DNA of 64,000 nt from Mycolicibacterium moriokaense (GTDB lineage: Bacteria > Actinomycetota > Actinomycetes > Mycobacteriales > Mycobacteriaceae). Below the pieces are notes generated by a model. The model saw only the letters and a program-made list of their open reading frames with translations, searched no databases and was not told where the DNA came from. The DNA lies in NCBI RefSeq assembly GCF_003347205.1, contig NZ_QQBJ01000011.1, positions 124,001 to 188,000 on the forward strand. Reading direction: 5' to 3'. The position numbers and the translations under genes were made by a program. Shown in pieces: positions 1-7,958 of the stretch (its first letter is position 1; each line of letters starts with the position of its first letter).

Positions 1-2
1 GC

Positions 3-422
3 AGCATCCCGGCCTCGGACTTCTTCGTCGACTACTTCACCACCGCGCTGGAGCCGAACGAAATCCTCACGGAGATAAGGATTCCCAAGCACACCGATTG
101 GGCGGCGCACTACGAGAAGCTGCATCGGGTGGCGCAGGCCTGGTCGATCGTGGCGGTCGCGGCCACCGTGGACGTCGACGCGGGGACCATCCGGCAGGCG
201 CGCGTCGCACTGACGAACGTGGCGCCGGTGCCGACGCGCGCGCTGGCCGTCGAGGAGGCACTGGTCGGTCAGACCGCGAGCGCGGAGGCGATCCGGGCGG
301 CCGCCGAGCATGCCGTGGAGGGCATCGACCCACTCAGCGACGGCAATGCCGACGCCGACTATCGCAGCCACCTCGCCAAGGTGCTGACCCGACGCGCGGT
401 CGCGACGGCGGCCGGCGTCTAG
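3..422 (+). CDS. FAD-binding medium subunit of a molybdenum hydroxylase (CoxM-like), 3' part only
   Basis: The frame is open from the window edge, so the N-terminal FAD-binding part lies outside. The remaining ~139 codons read as the C-terminal half of a CoxM/XdhB-type subunit: a strand with EPNEILTEIRIP, then YEKLHRVAQAWSIVAVAATV, then a CO-dehydrogenase-flavoprotein C-terminal domain with ARVALTNVAPVPTRA. In this family the subunit passes electrons from the molybdenum subunit and 2Fe-2S centres to its FAD. The large and small subunits are presumably upstream. Its stop codon (420-422) overlaps the stop of the converging regulator gene by two bases. The substrate cannot be told from this fragment. 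Confidence 0.85.
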   Translation, partial: SIPASDFFVDYFTTALEPNEILTEIRIPKHTDWAAHYEKLHRVAQAWSIVAVAATVDVDAGTIRQARVALTNVAPVPTRALAVEEALVGQTASAEAIRAAAEHAVEGIDPLSDGNADADYRSHLAKVLTRRAVATAAGV

Positions 423-1717
423 ATGTCGCCGGTGCGCTCCGCCCGCGTGATTCGGATGGCGGGTGCCGTCGACGACGGCAGCAGCATCGACAGGTCGTCG
501 GGGTAGCGCACGGTGGCGTCCACCGTGCCAGCGAACCGATAGGGCTGCGCGGCAAGCAATCCCGCGAACTGTTTGCGCAGCCGCGACACCTCGGCGCGCA
601 CGGTCACCACCCGGGTGCGGTCGCCGTAGAGATCATCCGCCAGCTCCGGCGCCGACCGTCCGGCGTCGTGCCGCGCGAGGATCAGCAGTATCTCGGCGTG
701 GCGCAGCGAGATGTCATGACGCCAGCGGCCGAACTCGCCCGTCACCTCGAGCGCGGGTGCGTCGGCATTGCGAAGGTCGAGACACGCCCGCGTCAACGGG
801 ACGTCGTCGGACGCCTCCGGGCTGGTCAGCCGGACCAGCCAACCACCGGGCAGCAATTCGACATCGCACATCCCGAGCGTCGGGATCCATGCCCGGCCGG
901 GCGCGATCTCCTCGGGCAGCAGGATGCGGTTGTGCAGGGGCATCGAGTCGACGGCGGCCACCCAGCCCTCGGCGTCGACGGCGAGCGCCGGGCTGCCGAT
1001 CCTGGCCAGGATCGGCGCCGCGACCGTCCGCAGCTTGTTGAGGGTGCGGTCGTGTTGCTCGCGCAACTGCGATTCGGCGAGCCGCGCAACGGCATCGACG
1101 AGGGCCACCGTCGTCGGATGCACGGTGGCCGCCGGTCCGGAGACGTCGACGACGCCGAGGACGTGACCGGTGCGCGGGTCCCGGATCGGGGCGCCCGCGC
1201 ACGTCCACGGATGGTGGGTGCGCAGGAAGTGCTCGGCTGAGAAGACCTGCACCGCGCGGTGGGTGGCCAGCGCGGTGCCGATCGCGTTGGTGCCGACGGT
1301 GTCCTCGTTCCAGGACGCACCCTCGACGAAGCCGAGACGGTCGGCGTTGCTGAGCACCGACGGCGAGCCGGACCGCCACAACACCCTGCCGCGCGCATCG
1401 GTGACGACGAGGATGTTGTCACCCTCGGCGATCAGCGATTCCAGCCCTCGCGACACCTCGTCGAGCACCGACATCAGCCCCGAGGCGCGCCGCAGCACGT
1501 CGACGGCGCCGGCCTCGACGACCGGCGGTACCCGGCAGTCCGGATCGATACCGCGGGCCATCATCCGCCGCCACGAGTCGCCGATCACCGACCGGGGCCT
1601 CGCGGGCGCGCGGCCACCGGCCATGGTGGCGTCGTACACGGCCGACATCAGCCGGGCATAGGTGCGTGGATCCTCGCCGACCGCGACGGCGGGCTCAGGC
1701 ACTGGCGGACCTTGCAT
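419..1717 (-). CDS. GAF-domain transcriptional regulator with C-terminal winged helix (AcoR-like N-terminus)
   Basis: A 432-residue protein with a GAF sensor domain at about residues 80-215; SWNEDTVGTNAIGTAL and HHPWTCAGAPIRDP are typical of AcoR/GAF activators of acetoin, alcohol and ketone catabolism. It lacks the sigma-54 AAA domain of true AcoR and ends in a helix-turn-helix segment near residues 340-400 (SLRHAEILLILARHDAG, then ELADDLYGD). It is the last gene of a minus-strand run after two alcohol/acetoin dehydrogenases (45-bp gap), so it is probably their regulator. A large dyad upstream of that run (3655-3704) is the obvious candidate binding site. ATG start at 1717. The effector molecule is inferred, not seen. 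Confidence 0.8.
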   Translation of the reverse strand: MQGPPVPEPAVAVGEDPRTYARLMSAVYDATMAGGRAPARPRSVIGDSWRRMMARGIDPDCRVPPVVEAGAVDVLRRASGLMSVLDEVSRGLESLIAEGDNILVVTDARGRVLWRSGSPSVLSNADRLGFVEGASWNEDTVGTNAIGTALATHRAVQVFSAEHFLRTHHPWTCAGAPIRDPRTGHVLGVVDVSGPAATVHPTTVALVDAVARLAESQLREQHDRTLNKLRTVAAPILARIGSPALAVDAEGWVAAVDSMPLHNRILLPEEIAPGRAWIPTLGMCDVELLPGGWLVRLTSPEASDDVPLTRACLDLRNADAPALEVTGEFGRWRHDISLRHAEILLILARHDAGRSAPELADDLYGDRTRVVTVRAEVSRLRKQFAGLLAAQPYRFAGTVDATVRYPDDLSMLLPSSTAPAIRITRAERTGDI

Positions 1718-1762
1718 CAGTGCCGATTGTGCTCTCCATCACACTCCTCCGCCAGCGACTGG

Positions 1763-2557
1763 TCAGCGGTACACCAGACCGCCGTCGATCAGGCCGGACT
1801 GGCCGGTCATGTAGTCGGCGTCCTCGCTGGCCAGATAGGAGACGAAGCCGGCGACGTCGTCGGGCGTCTCGGCGCGGCCCAGCGCGATGCCGCCGACGAA
1901 CTTGTCGTACGTCTCGCCCTCCGCGGCACCGGTCAGCTCGGCGAAGCGCTTGTCGATTTCGACCCACATGTCGGTGCCGACCACGCCGGGGCAGTAGGCG
2001 TTGACGGTGATGCCGTCGGCCGCGTGTTCCTTGGCCGCCGCCTGGGTCAGCGCGCGGACGGCGAACTTCGTCGCGCTGTAGACCCCGAGCATCGCAAAGC
2101 CATCGTGGCCGGCGATCGAGCTGGCGTTGATGATCCGGCTGATCTTGCCGCTGCGCCTGTTACCCAGCTCGTTGAACTTCGCGACCGCGGCCTGGATGCC
2201 CCACAAAACACCGTCGACGTTCACGGCCCAGATCTTGGCCACCTCGTCCGGGGTGACATCTGCGATCGGACCCACCAGCGCGATGCCGGCGTTGTTGACC
2301 ATGATGTCGAAGCCGCCGAGCGCCGACGCGGCGTGGGCGACCGCGGCGAACACCTGGTCCCGGTCGCTGATGTCGGCCACGAACGTCGTTGCTTTGCAGC
2401 CGATCTCGGCGATCTCGCCGGCGACTCTGTCGATGCCGTCGTGTCGAACGTCGACCAGGGCGACGTCGGCGCCGTCACGCGCGAGGCGCAACGCGATGCC
2501 GCGCCCGATCCCGCGGGCGGCACCGGTGACCAGTGCGACCTTGCCGGTGAGTGTCAT
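1763..2557 (-). CDS. Short-chain dehydrogenase, acetoin reductase / 2,3-butanediol dehydrogenase type
   Basis: A 264-residue classical SDR. The NAD-binding motif TGAARGIGRG is near residue 11, VDVRHD follows the second strand, NNAG is present, and the catalytic set is Ser (NASSIAG), Tyr and Lys (YSATKFA). The TDMWVEID region after the PG motif resembles acetoin reductases that interconvert acetoin or diacetyl with butanediol. It lies 12 bp after a zinc alcohol dehydrogenase of the butanediol type on the same strand, so the two probably act on the same C4 diol/ketol pair in the cytoplasm. Substrate assignment rests on similarity and context; another small secondary alcohol is possible. Confidence 0.8.
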   Translation of the reverse strand: MTLTGKVALVTGAARGIGRGIALRLARDGADVALVDVRHDGIDRVAGEIAEIGCKATTFVADISDRDQVFAAVAHAASALGGFDIMVNNAGIALVGPIADVTPDEVAKIWAVNVDGVLWGIQAAVAKFNELGNRRSGKISRIINASSIAGHDGFAMLGVYSATKFAVRALTQAAAKEHAADGITVNAYCPGVVGTDMWVEIDKRFAELTGAAEGETYDKFVGGIALGRAETPDDVAGFVSYLASEDADYMTGQSGLIDGGLVYR

Positions 2558-2569
2558 CTCGTCTCCCTT

Positions 2570-3616
2570 CTAGGCGGCCGGATCGACCAGCACTTTCATC
2601 TTCTTGCCCGCGTGCAATGCCTCGAATCCCTCGTCGATCACCGTCTCGATCGGGATCTGCGTCACCCATCCGGTGGTGTCGTACGCACCGCGCGCCATCA
2701 GCGCGATGACCGCTTCGAAGTCCGCGCCGGTGTAGCACAGCGAGCCCTGGATGCGGGATTCGTTCATCACCAGGTTGAGAAGCGGTGTGGTGAGCGGCTT
2801 CTCGTAGATCGCGACGCTGATCATCGGTCTGCGCGCCCCGACGCAGCCCAGCGCCGTCTCCACCGCAGGGGCGACGCCCGCCGCGTCGAACACCGCGTCC
2901 GCGCCGCGGCCCTCGGTGTGCTCGGTGATGAACGCGGGCACGTCGACGGCCGTTGGATCCAGCGTGCGCGCGCCGAGCGCTTCGATCGACGACCGCCGTG
3001 TCGCCGAGGGTTCGACGACGAAGACGTCGTCGACGCCGTTGCCGCGCAACGCGAACCACAGTCCGATACCGATCGGTCCGGCGCCGAACACCATTGCGGT
3101 GTCGCCGGCTTTCGCATCACCCAGCGTGACGGCGTGGTAGGCCACCGACATCGGTTCGACCAGAGCACCCAGTTCCAGGGAGACGTTGTCGGGCAGCCGG
3201 TGCAGCATCTGCGTCGGCACCACGGTGTATTCGGCCATGCCGCCGTCGGACATCAGGCCGTGGAAGCCGATCTGCGCGCAGATGTTGTAGTTGCCCGCGC
3301 GGCAGCTGGGGCACTGCCCGCACTTGTAGATCGGCTCGACGGCGACGCGGTCGCCCTCGGCCCAGCCGTCGACGCCCGCGCCGACCTCGGTGATGACGCC
3401 GGAGAATTCGTGTCCGATGGTCAGCGGCATCTGCGCACCGGTCAGCGGATGGGGCGCGGTGGGCACGAAGATCGGCCCGGCGTAGTACTCGTGCAGATCG
3501 GTGCCGCAGATTCCGTTGAATCCGACCTTCAGCTTCACGGTCCCGGGGCGGACCTCGGGTTCGATGACGTCGGCGACCTCGACCTTGTTCGGTCCGTAAT
3601 AGACGGCTGCTTTCAT
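2570..3616 (-). CDS. Zinc-dependent alcohol dehydrogenase, (R,R)-butanediol dehydrogenase type
   Basis: A 348-residue medium-chain dehydrogenase. The catalytic zinc ligands appear as CGTDLHEY and GHEFSG, and the structural zinc site as CGQCPSCRAGNYNIC. The Rossmann motif is VFGAGPIGIG. The LHEYYAGP segment and the long loop before GHE are characteristic of the butanediol dehydrogenase subgroup. First gene of the minus-strand operon with the SDR and GAF regulator; its ATG (3616) faces the monooxygenase gene across a 127-bp region containing a large dyad. Likely oxidises 2,3-butanediol to acetoin, or a related diol, with NAD+. Confidence 0.85.
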   Translation of the reverse strand: MKAAVYYGPNKVEVADVIEPEVRPGTVKLKVGFNGICGTDLHEYYAGPIFVPTAPHPLTGAQMPLTIGHEFSGVITEVGAGVDGWAEGDRVAVEPIYKCGQCPSCRAGNYNICAQIGFHGLMSDGGMAEYTVVPTQMLHRLPDNVSLELGALVEPMSVAYHAVTLGDAKAGDTAMVFGAGPIGIGLWFALRGNGVDDVFVVEPSATRRSSIEALGARTLDPTAVDVPAFITEHTEGRGADAVFDAAGVAPAVETALGCVGARRPMISVAIYEKPLTTPLLNLVMNESRIQGSLCYTGADFEAVIALMARGAYDTTGWVTQIPIETVIDEGFEALHAGKKMKVLVDPAA

Positions 3617-3654
3617 GCCGCAGTTCTATGTGATCGCAACCACACCGCGAAAGA

Positions 3655-3704
3655 GTTGCAGACCGTTGCAACCCTGGCGTGCAGACCCTGCAACGGCTTG
3701 CAAC
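3655..3704. promoter_or_regulatory. Nested GTTGCA dyad operator between divergent genes
   Basis: The left arm at 3655-3670 reads GTTGCA, three bases, CGTTGCA. The right arm at 3689-3704 reads TGCAACG, three bases, TGCAAC. The arms are inverted copies matching at 14 of 16 positions, separated by 18 bp, giving four half-sites. It sits midway between the start of the butanediol dehydrogenase operon (3616) and the monooxygenase start (3744), so one regulator could control both. The GAF regulator at 419-1717 is the natural candidate. Confidence 0.7.
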
Positions 3705-3743
3705 CCTTGTGGCCGGGCCCGCACAGGGTGTGTCCTCAATCAC

Positions 3744-5558
3744 ATGACTCAGACGTTGGACCACCCCACCGCCCTCAGCCCCCAGGAACGGGTCACCGCG
3801 TGGCTCGCCGACTTCGAAGCGGCGCTGGCGGTACGCGATATCGACCGCGCGGTCGCGAAGTTCGCCACCGACAGCTTCTGGCGCGACCTCGTCGCGTTCA
3901 CCTGGAACATCAAGACCGTCGAGGGACGCGACCAGATAGCCGGCATGCTGACCTCCCGCGTGGCCGGCACCGATCCGTCCAATTTCCGCACCCGCGAGGA
4001 CGCGACCGAGGACGGCGGCGTGGTGTCGGCGTTCATCGAGTTCGACACGGCCGTCGGCCGCGGCGTCGGTCATCTGCGGCTCAAGGGCGACGAGGCCTGG
4101 ACCCTGCTGACCGCGCTTCAGGAGTTGAAGGGCCACGAGGAGCGCAAGGGCGCGTCACGGGTGCTCGGCGCCGTGCACGGCAACGACCCGGACCCCCGCT
4201 CCTGGGCCGAGAAGCGGGCGGCCGAGGAGGCCTCCCTCGGCCGCGAGACACAGCCCTACGCCCTGGTCGTCGGTGGTGGCCAGGGGGGCATCGCGCTCGG
4301 CGCGCGGCTGCGCCAGCTCGGAGTGCCCGCGATCGTCGTCGACCGCCACGAGCGCCCCGGCGACCAATGGCGCAAGCGCTACAAGTCGCTGTGCCTGCAC
4401 GACCCGGTCTGGTACGACCACCTGCCCTATCTGCCGTTCCCGCAGAACTGGCCGGTGTTCGCACCCAAGGACAAGATCGGCGACTGGCTGGAGTTCTACA
4501 CCCGGGTGATGGAGGTGCCCTACTGGTCGAAGACCACCTGCCTGTCGGCGTCCTTCGACGACGCCACCAAGACGTGGACCGTCGAGGTGGACCGCGACGG
4601 CGAACGCGTCACCCTGCGACCGACGCACCTGGTGCTGGCCACCGGCATGTCCGGCAAGCCGAATGTGCCGACGCTGCCCGGACAGGACGTCTTCCGCGGT
4701 GACCAGCACCACTCCAGCGCACATCCCGGCCCGGACGCGTACGTCGGCAAGAAGGCCGTCATCGTGGGATCGAACAACTCGGCGCACGACATCGCAAAAG
4801 CGTTGTACGAGAACGGCGTCGACGTCACGATGGTGCAGCGCTCGTCGACCCACATCGTCAGGTCGGACACGTTGATGGACATCGGGCTCGGCGACCTCTA
4901 CTCGGAGCGCGCCGTGGCCGCAGGCATGACCACGGAGAAGGCCGACCTGACGTTCGCGTCGCTGCCGTACCGGATCATGCACGAGTTCCAGATCCCGCTG
5001 TACGACCAGATGCGCGAGCGGGACAAGGACTTCTACGACAGACTGGAGGCGGCCGGCTTCGAACTGGACTGGGGCGACGACGATTCCGGGCTCTTCATGA
5101 AGTATCTGCGCCGCGGTTCCGGCTACTACATCGACGTCGGCGCGTGCGACCTGGTGGCCGACGGCAAGATCAAGCTGGCCCACGGCCAGGTCGACCACCT
5201 GACCGAGAACTCGGTGGTGCTGGCCGACGGCACCGAGTTGCCCGCCGACGTCGTCGTCTACGCGACCGGATACGGCTCGATGAACGGCTGGGCGGCCGAC
5301 CTCATCGGCCAGGACGTCGCCGACAAGGTCGGCAAGGTCTGGGGGCTGGGCAGCGACACGACCAAGGACCCCGGTCCGTGGGAGGGCGAGCAGCGCAACA
5401 TGTGGAAGCCGACCCGGCAGGAGAACCTCTGGTTCCACGGCGGCAACCTGCACCAGTCGCGGCACTACTCGCTGTATCTGGCGCTGCAACTGAAGGCCCG
5501 CCTCGAAGGGCTCGACACCCCCGTCTACGGCCTGCAGGAGGTCCATCACCTGAGCTGA
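3744..5558 (+). CDS. Flavin-containing monooxygenase with N-terminal SnoaL/NTF2-like domain
   Basis: A 604-residue protein. Residues ~12-140 look like an NTF2/SnoaL cone domain (LADFEAALAVRDIDRAVAKF, then FWRDLV). The rest is a two-dinucleotide-fold monooxygenase: FAD motif VVGGGQGG near residue 175, an FMO-like segment FRGDQHHSSAH, and an NADPH motif VGSNNSAHD near residue 341. ATG 3744 was chosen because the frame upstream (from 3615) runs through the operator and overlaps the opposite gene; the SnoaL domain begins just after this ATG. Expected to use NADPH and O2 to oxygenate a small ketone, amine or sulfide. Divergence from the butanediol operon suggests a ketone-like substrate. Exact reaction unknown. 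Confidence 0.8.
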   Translation: MTQTLDHPTALSPQERVTAWLADFEAALAVRDIDRAVAKFATDSFWRDLVAFTWNIKTVEGRDQIAGMLTSRVAGTDPSNFRTREDATEDGGVVSAFIEFDTAVGRGVGHLRLKGDEAWTLLTALQELKGHEERKGASRVLGAVHGNDPDPRSWAEKRAAEEASLGRETQPYALVVGGGQGGIALGARLRQLGVPAIVVDRHERPGDQWRKRYKSLCLHDPVWYDHLPYLPFPQNWPVFAPKDKIGDWLEFYTRVMEVPYWSKTTCLSASFDDATKTWTVEVDRDGERVTLRPTHLVLATGMSGKPNVPTLPGQDVFRGDQHHSSAHPGPDAYVGKKAVIVGSNNSAHDIAKALYENGVDVTMVQRSSTHIVRSDTLMDIGLGDLYSERAVAAGMTTEKADLTFASLPYRIMHEFQIPLYDQMRERDKDFYDRLEAAGFELDWGDDDSGLFMKYLRRGSGYYIDVGACDLVADGKIKLAHGQVDHLTENSVVLADGTELPADVVVYATGYGSMNGWAADLIGQDVADKVGKVWGLGSDTTKDPGPWEGEQRNMWKPTRQENLWFHGGNLHQSRHYSLYLALQLKARLEGLDTPVYGLQEVHHLS

Positions 5559-5574
5559 CGGGCGACCGGCCAGA

Positions 5575-7593
5575 ATGGCGGTCGTGGACGATACGGATCC
5601 GGACCCCTACCTCTGGCTGGAAGACATCACCGGCGATGACGCGCTGGACTGGGTCCGCAGACACAACGAGCCGACGCTGGCCGAACTGTGCGACGACCGG
5701 TTCGAACGGATGCGCGCCGAAGCACTCGAGGTGCTCGACACCGATGCCCGCATCCCGTATGTCCGGCGCCGCGGCGAGTACCTGTACAACTTCTGGCGCG
5801 ACGCCGCGAACCCCCGCGGCCTGTGGCGACGCACCACGCTGGCCGGCTACCGCACCGACGCACCCGAGTGGCAGGTGGTGATCGACCTCGACGCACTGGC
5901 CGCCGCCGAGGACGAGAACTGGGTGTGGGCGGGCGCCAAGGTGATCGAGCCCGATCACTCGCTGGCCCTGATCACGCTGTCGCGCGGCGGGTCGGACGCG
6001 GCCGTGGTCCGCGAGTTCGACATGCGCACAGAGCAATTCGTGTCCAACGGCTTCGCCGTACCCGAGGCCAAGACCCAGATCAGCTGGGAAGACGAGAACA
6101 CCGTGCTGATCGGCACCGACTGGGGCGACGAATCCCTCACCGAGTCCGGCTACCCCCGGCAGGTGCGGCGCTGGCGCCGGGGCACGCCACTCGAGGACGC
6201 CGAGACGTTGTTCAGCGGCGCGCACACCGACGTGCTGGTGGCTGCGTCGCGGGACCGCACCCCCGGCTTCGAGCGGACCTTGCTCAGCCGCGCGGTCGAC
6301 TTCTTCAACGACGTCGTCTACGAACTCCGCGACGGCGAGTTCATCCTCGTCGACGCACCCACCGACGCGACGGTGTCGACGCATCGCGACTGGCTGCTCA
6401 TCGAGTTGCGCACCGACTGGTACACCGCGGACAACCAATACCCGGCCGGGTCGCTGCTCGCCGCGAACTACGATGAATTCCTCTCCGGCACAGCGGATCT
6501 CCAGGTGGTCTTCGCGCCCGACGAGCACACCAGCCTGCACCACTACGCATGGACGCGCGACAAGCTGATCCTGGTCACGCTCTGCGACGTCGTGAGCCGG
6601 GTGCAGACCGTGGCGCCGGGCAGTTGGGCGGCCCAGCCGATGCCCGGCATTCCCGACAACACCAACGCCGTCGTGGTGGACACCGACGACCTGGGCGACG
6701 AGATCTTCGTCGATGTCAGCGGGTTCACCACCCCGTCGCGGCTGCTGCACGGGCCCGCGGAAGGGCCCCTCGAGCTGATCAAGTCGGCGCCCTCGTTCTT
6801 CGACGCCGAAGACCTCACCGTGACTCAGCATTTCGCGACATCGAGAGACGGCACGGCGATCCCATATTTCGTGGTCGGTCATCGCGACAACGCCGGCCCC
6901 GGTCCGACGCTGCTCGGCGGCTACGGCGGCTTCGAGGTGTCCCGCACGCCAGGTTACGAGGGTGTGCTCGGCCGGCTGTGGCTGGCCCGCGGCGGCACCT
7001 ATGTGCTCGCGAACATTCGCGGCGGCGGCGAGTACGGCCCCGGCTGGCACACCCAGGCGATGAGGGAAGGGCGCCACCTGGTCGCCGAAGACTTCGCCGC
7101 AGTCGCAGAGGATTTGGTGCGGCGCGGCATCACCACCGTCGACCGACTCGGAGCGCAGGGCGGCAGCAACGGCGGCCTGTTGATGGGCATCATGCTGACC
7201 CGATACCCCGAACTGTTCGGCGCGCTGGTGTGCAGCGTGCCGCTACTGGACATGCGGCGGTTCCACCTGTTGTTGGCCGGCGCTTCGTGGGTGGCCGAAT
7301 ACGGCGACCCCGACGATCCCGAAGACTGGGCGTTCATCTCCGAATACTCGCCTTACCAGAACATTTCGGCGCAGCGGCACTACCCGCCGCTGCTGATGAC
7401 GACGTCCACCCGCGACGACCGGGTGCATCCCGGCCACGCGCGCAAGATGACCGCCGCACTCGAGGCGGCGGGCCACCGGGTGCAGTACTACGAGAACATC
7501 GAGGGCGGGCACTCCGGTGCCGCCGACAACGCGCAGACGGCGTTCCGGTCCGCGCTGGTCTACGAGTTCCTGCACCGCACGCTGGACAAGTAG
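5575..7593 (+). CDS. Prolyl oligopeptidase family (S9) serine peptidase
   Basis: A 672-residue protein with no signal peptide. The N-terminal ~400 residues form the beta-propeller part (starts DPYLWLEDITGDDALDWVRRHNE, typical of S9A). The C-terminal alpha/beta-hydrolase domain has GYGGFEVS, ANIRGGGEYG, and the nucleophile elbow GGSNGG with Ser at about residue 530. The acid is in STRDDRVHP (~614) and His in EGGHSG (~645). It should cleave short peptides after proline or similar residues in the cytoplasm. I recall the M. tuberculosis orthologue as Rv0457c, adjacent to echA2 (Rv0456c); here a toxin island of about 7.5 kb lies between those two genes. Confidence 0.9.
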   Translation: MAVVDDTDPDPYLWLEDITGDDALDWVRRHNEPTLAELCDDRFERMRAEALEVLDTDARIPYVRRRGEYLYNFWRDAANPRGLWRRTTLAGYRTDAPEWQVVIDLDALAAAEDENWVWAGAKVIEPDHSLALITLSRGGSDAAVVREFDMRTEQFVSNGFAVPEAKTQISWEDENTVLIGTDWGDESLTESGYPRQVRRWRRGTPLEDAETLFSGAHTDVLVAASRDRTPGFERTLLSRAVDFFNDVVYELRDGEFILVDAPTDATVSTHRDWLLIELRTDWYTADNQYPAGSLLAANYDEFLSGTADLQVVFAPDEHTSLHHYAWTRDKLILVTLCDVVSRVQTVAPGSWAAQPMPGIPDNTNAVVVDTDDLGDEIFVDVSGFTTPSRLLHGPAEGPLELIKSAPSFFDAEDLTVTQHFATSRDGTAIPYFVVGHRDNAGPGPTLLGGYGGFEVSRTPGYEGVLGRLWLARGGTYVLANIRGGGEYGPGWHTQAMREGRHLVAEDFAAVAEDLVRRGITTVDRLGAQGGSNGGLLMGIMLTRYPELFGALVCSVPLLDMRRFHLLLAGASWVAEYGDPDDPEDWAFISEYSPYQNISAQRHYPPLLMTTSTRDDRVHPGHARKMTAALEAAGHRVQYYENIEGGHSGAADNAQTAFRSALVYEFLHRTLDK

Positions 7594-7652
7594 TGCGTGG
7601 TGCGCCCATGGGGCGCCGGTAGGCTGGCAGCAAACAATCGCTGGAGGGGCTC

Positions 7653-7958
7653 ATGCGGGTGGAACCCGACGTCCTCAGGGACGGCGCGAACATCTCGCGC
7701 AACGCCGGTCAAATGTCGCTCGACGGCGCCGACGCGCTGGCGCAGGCGCCGATCCCCTCCGGCATGTTCGGTGACTTCGCCGCGGCGCACGACTTCCACG
7801 GCGCGCTGACAGCCAGCCATCAGTCGCACGTGCGGGCCATGCGCGGGACCCATCGGACGCTGACCGACGTCGGCGACAAGACGCACCACGCGGCAATCTC
7901 ATTCGAGCAGACCGAAGCGGACAACAAGGCCGAAGTCGACGCCGTGCCGGATGCCTGA
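7653..7958 (+). CDS. Small EspC/DUF2563-like protein, candidate secretion partner
   Basis: A 101-residue, mostly helical protein starting RVEPDVLRDGANISRNAG and ending FEQTEADNKAEVDAV. The layout (hydrophobic V/L-P-x-L start, a Gly-Pro-poor turn near PSGMFGDF, then a long helix with a F/Y-x(2)-T-x(2)-D-x-A-like C-terminal signal region) resembles EspC and DUF2563 proteins that accompany ESX substrates. A strong ribosome-binding site (GGAGGGG) precedes the ATG. Its stop overlaps the start of the next gene by 8 bp, so the two are translationally coupled. I infer it is the small co-secreted partner or chaperone of the toxin effector, as EsxE/EsxF are for CpnT. Family choice between EspC and DUF2563 is unsettled. 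Confidence 0.7.
   Translation: MRVEPDVLRDGANISRNAGQMSLDGADALAQAPIPSGMFGDFAAAHDFHGALTASHQSHVRAMRGTHRTLTDVGDKTHHAAISFEQTEADNKAEVDAVPDA

Noticed and set aside
1259-4702. Very long plus-strand open frame (over 1100 codons) across 1.3-4.7 kb
   Set aside because: It lies opposite three clear dehydrogenase/regulator genes and its translation is Arg/Asp/Gly-rich without domains; a high-GC shadow frame.
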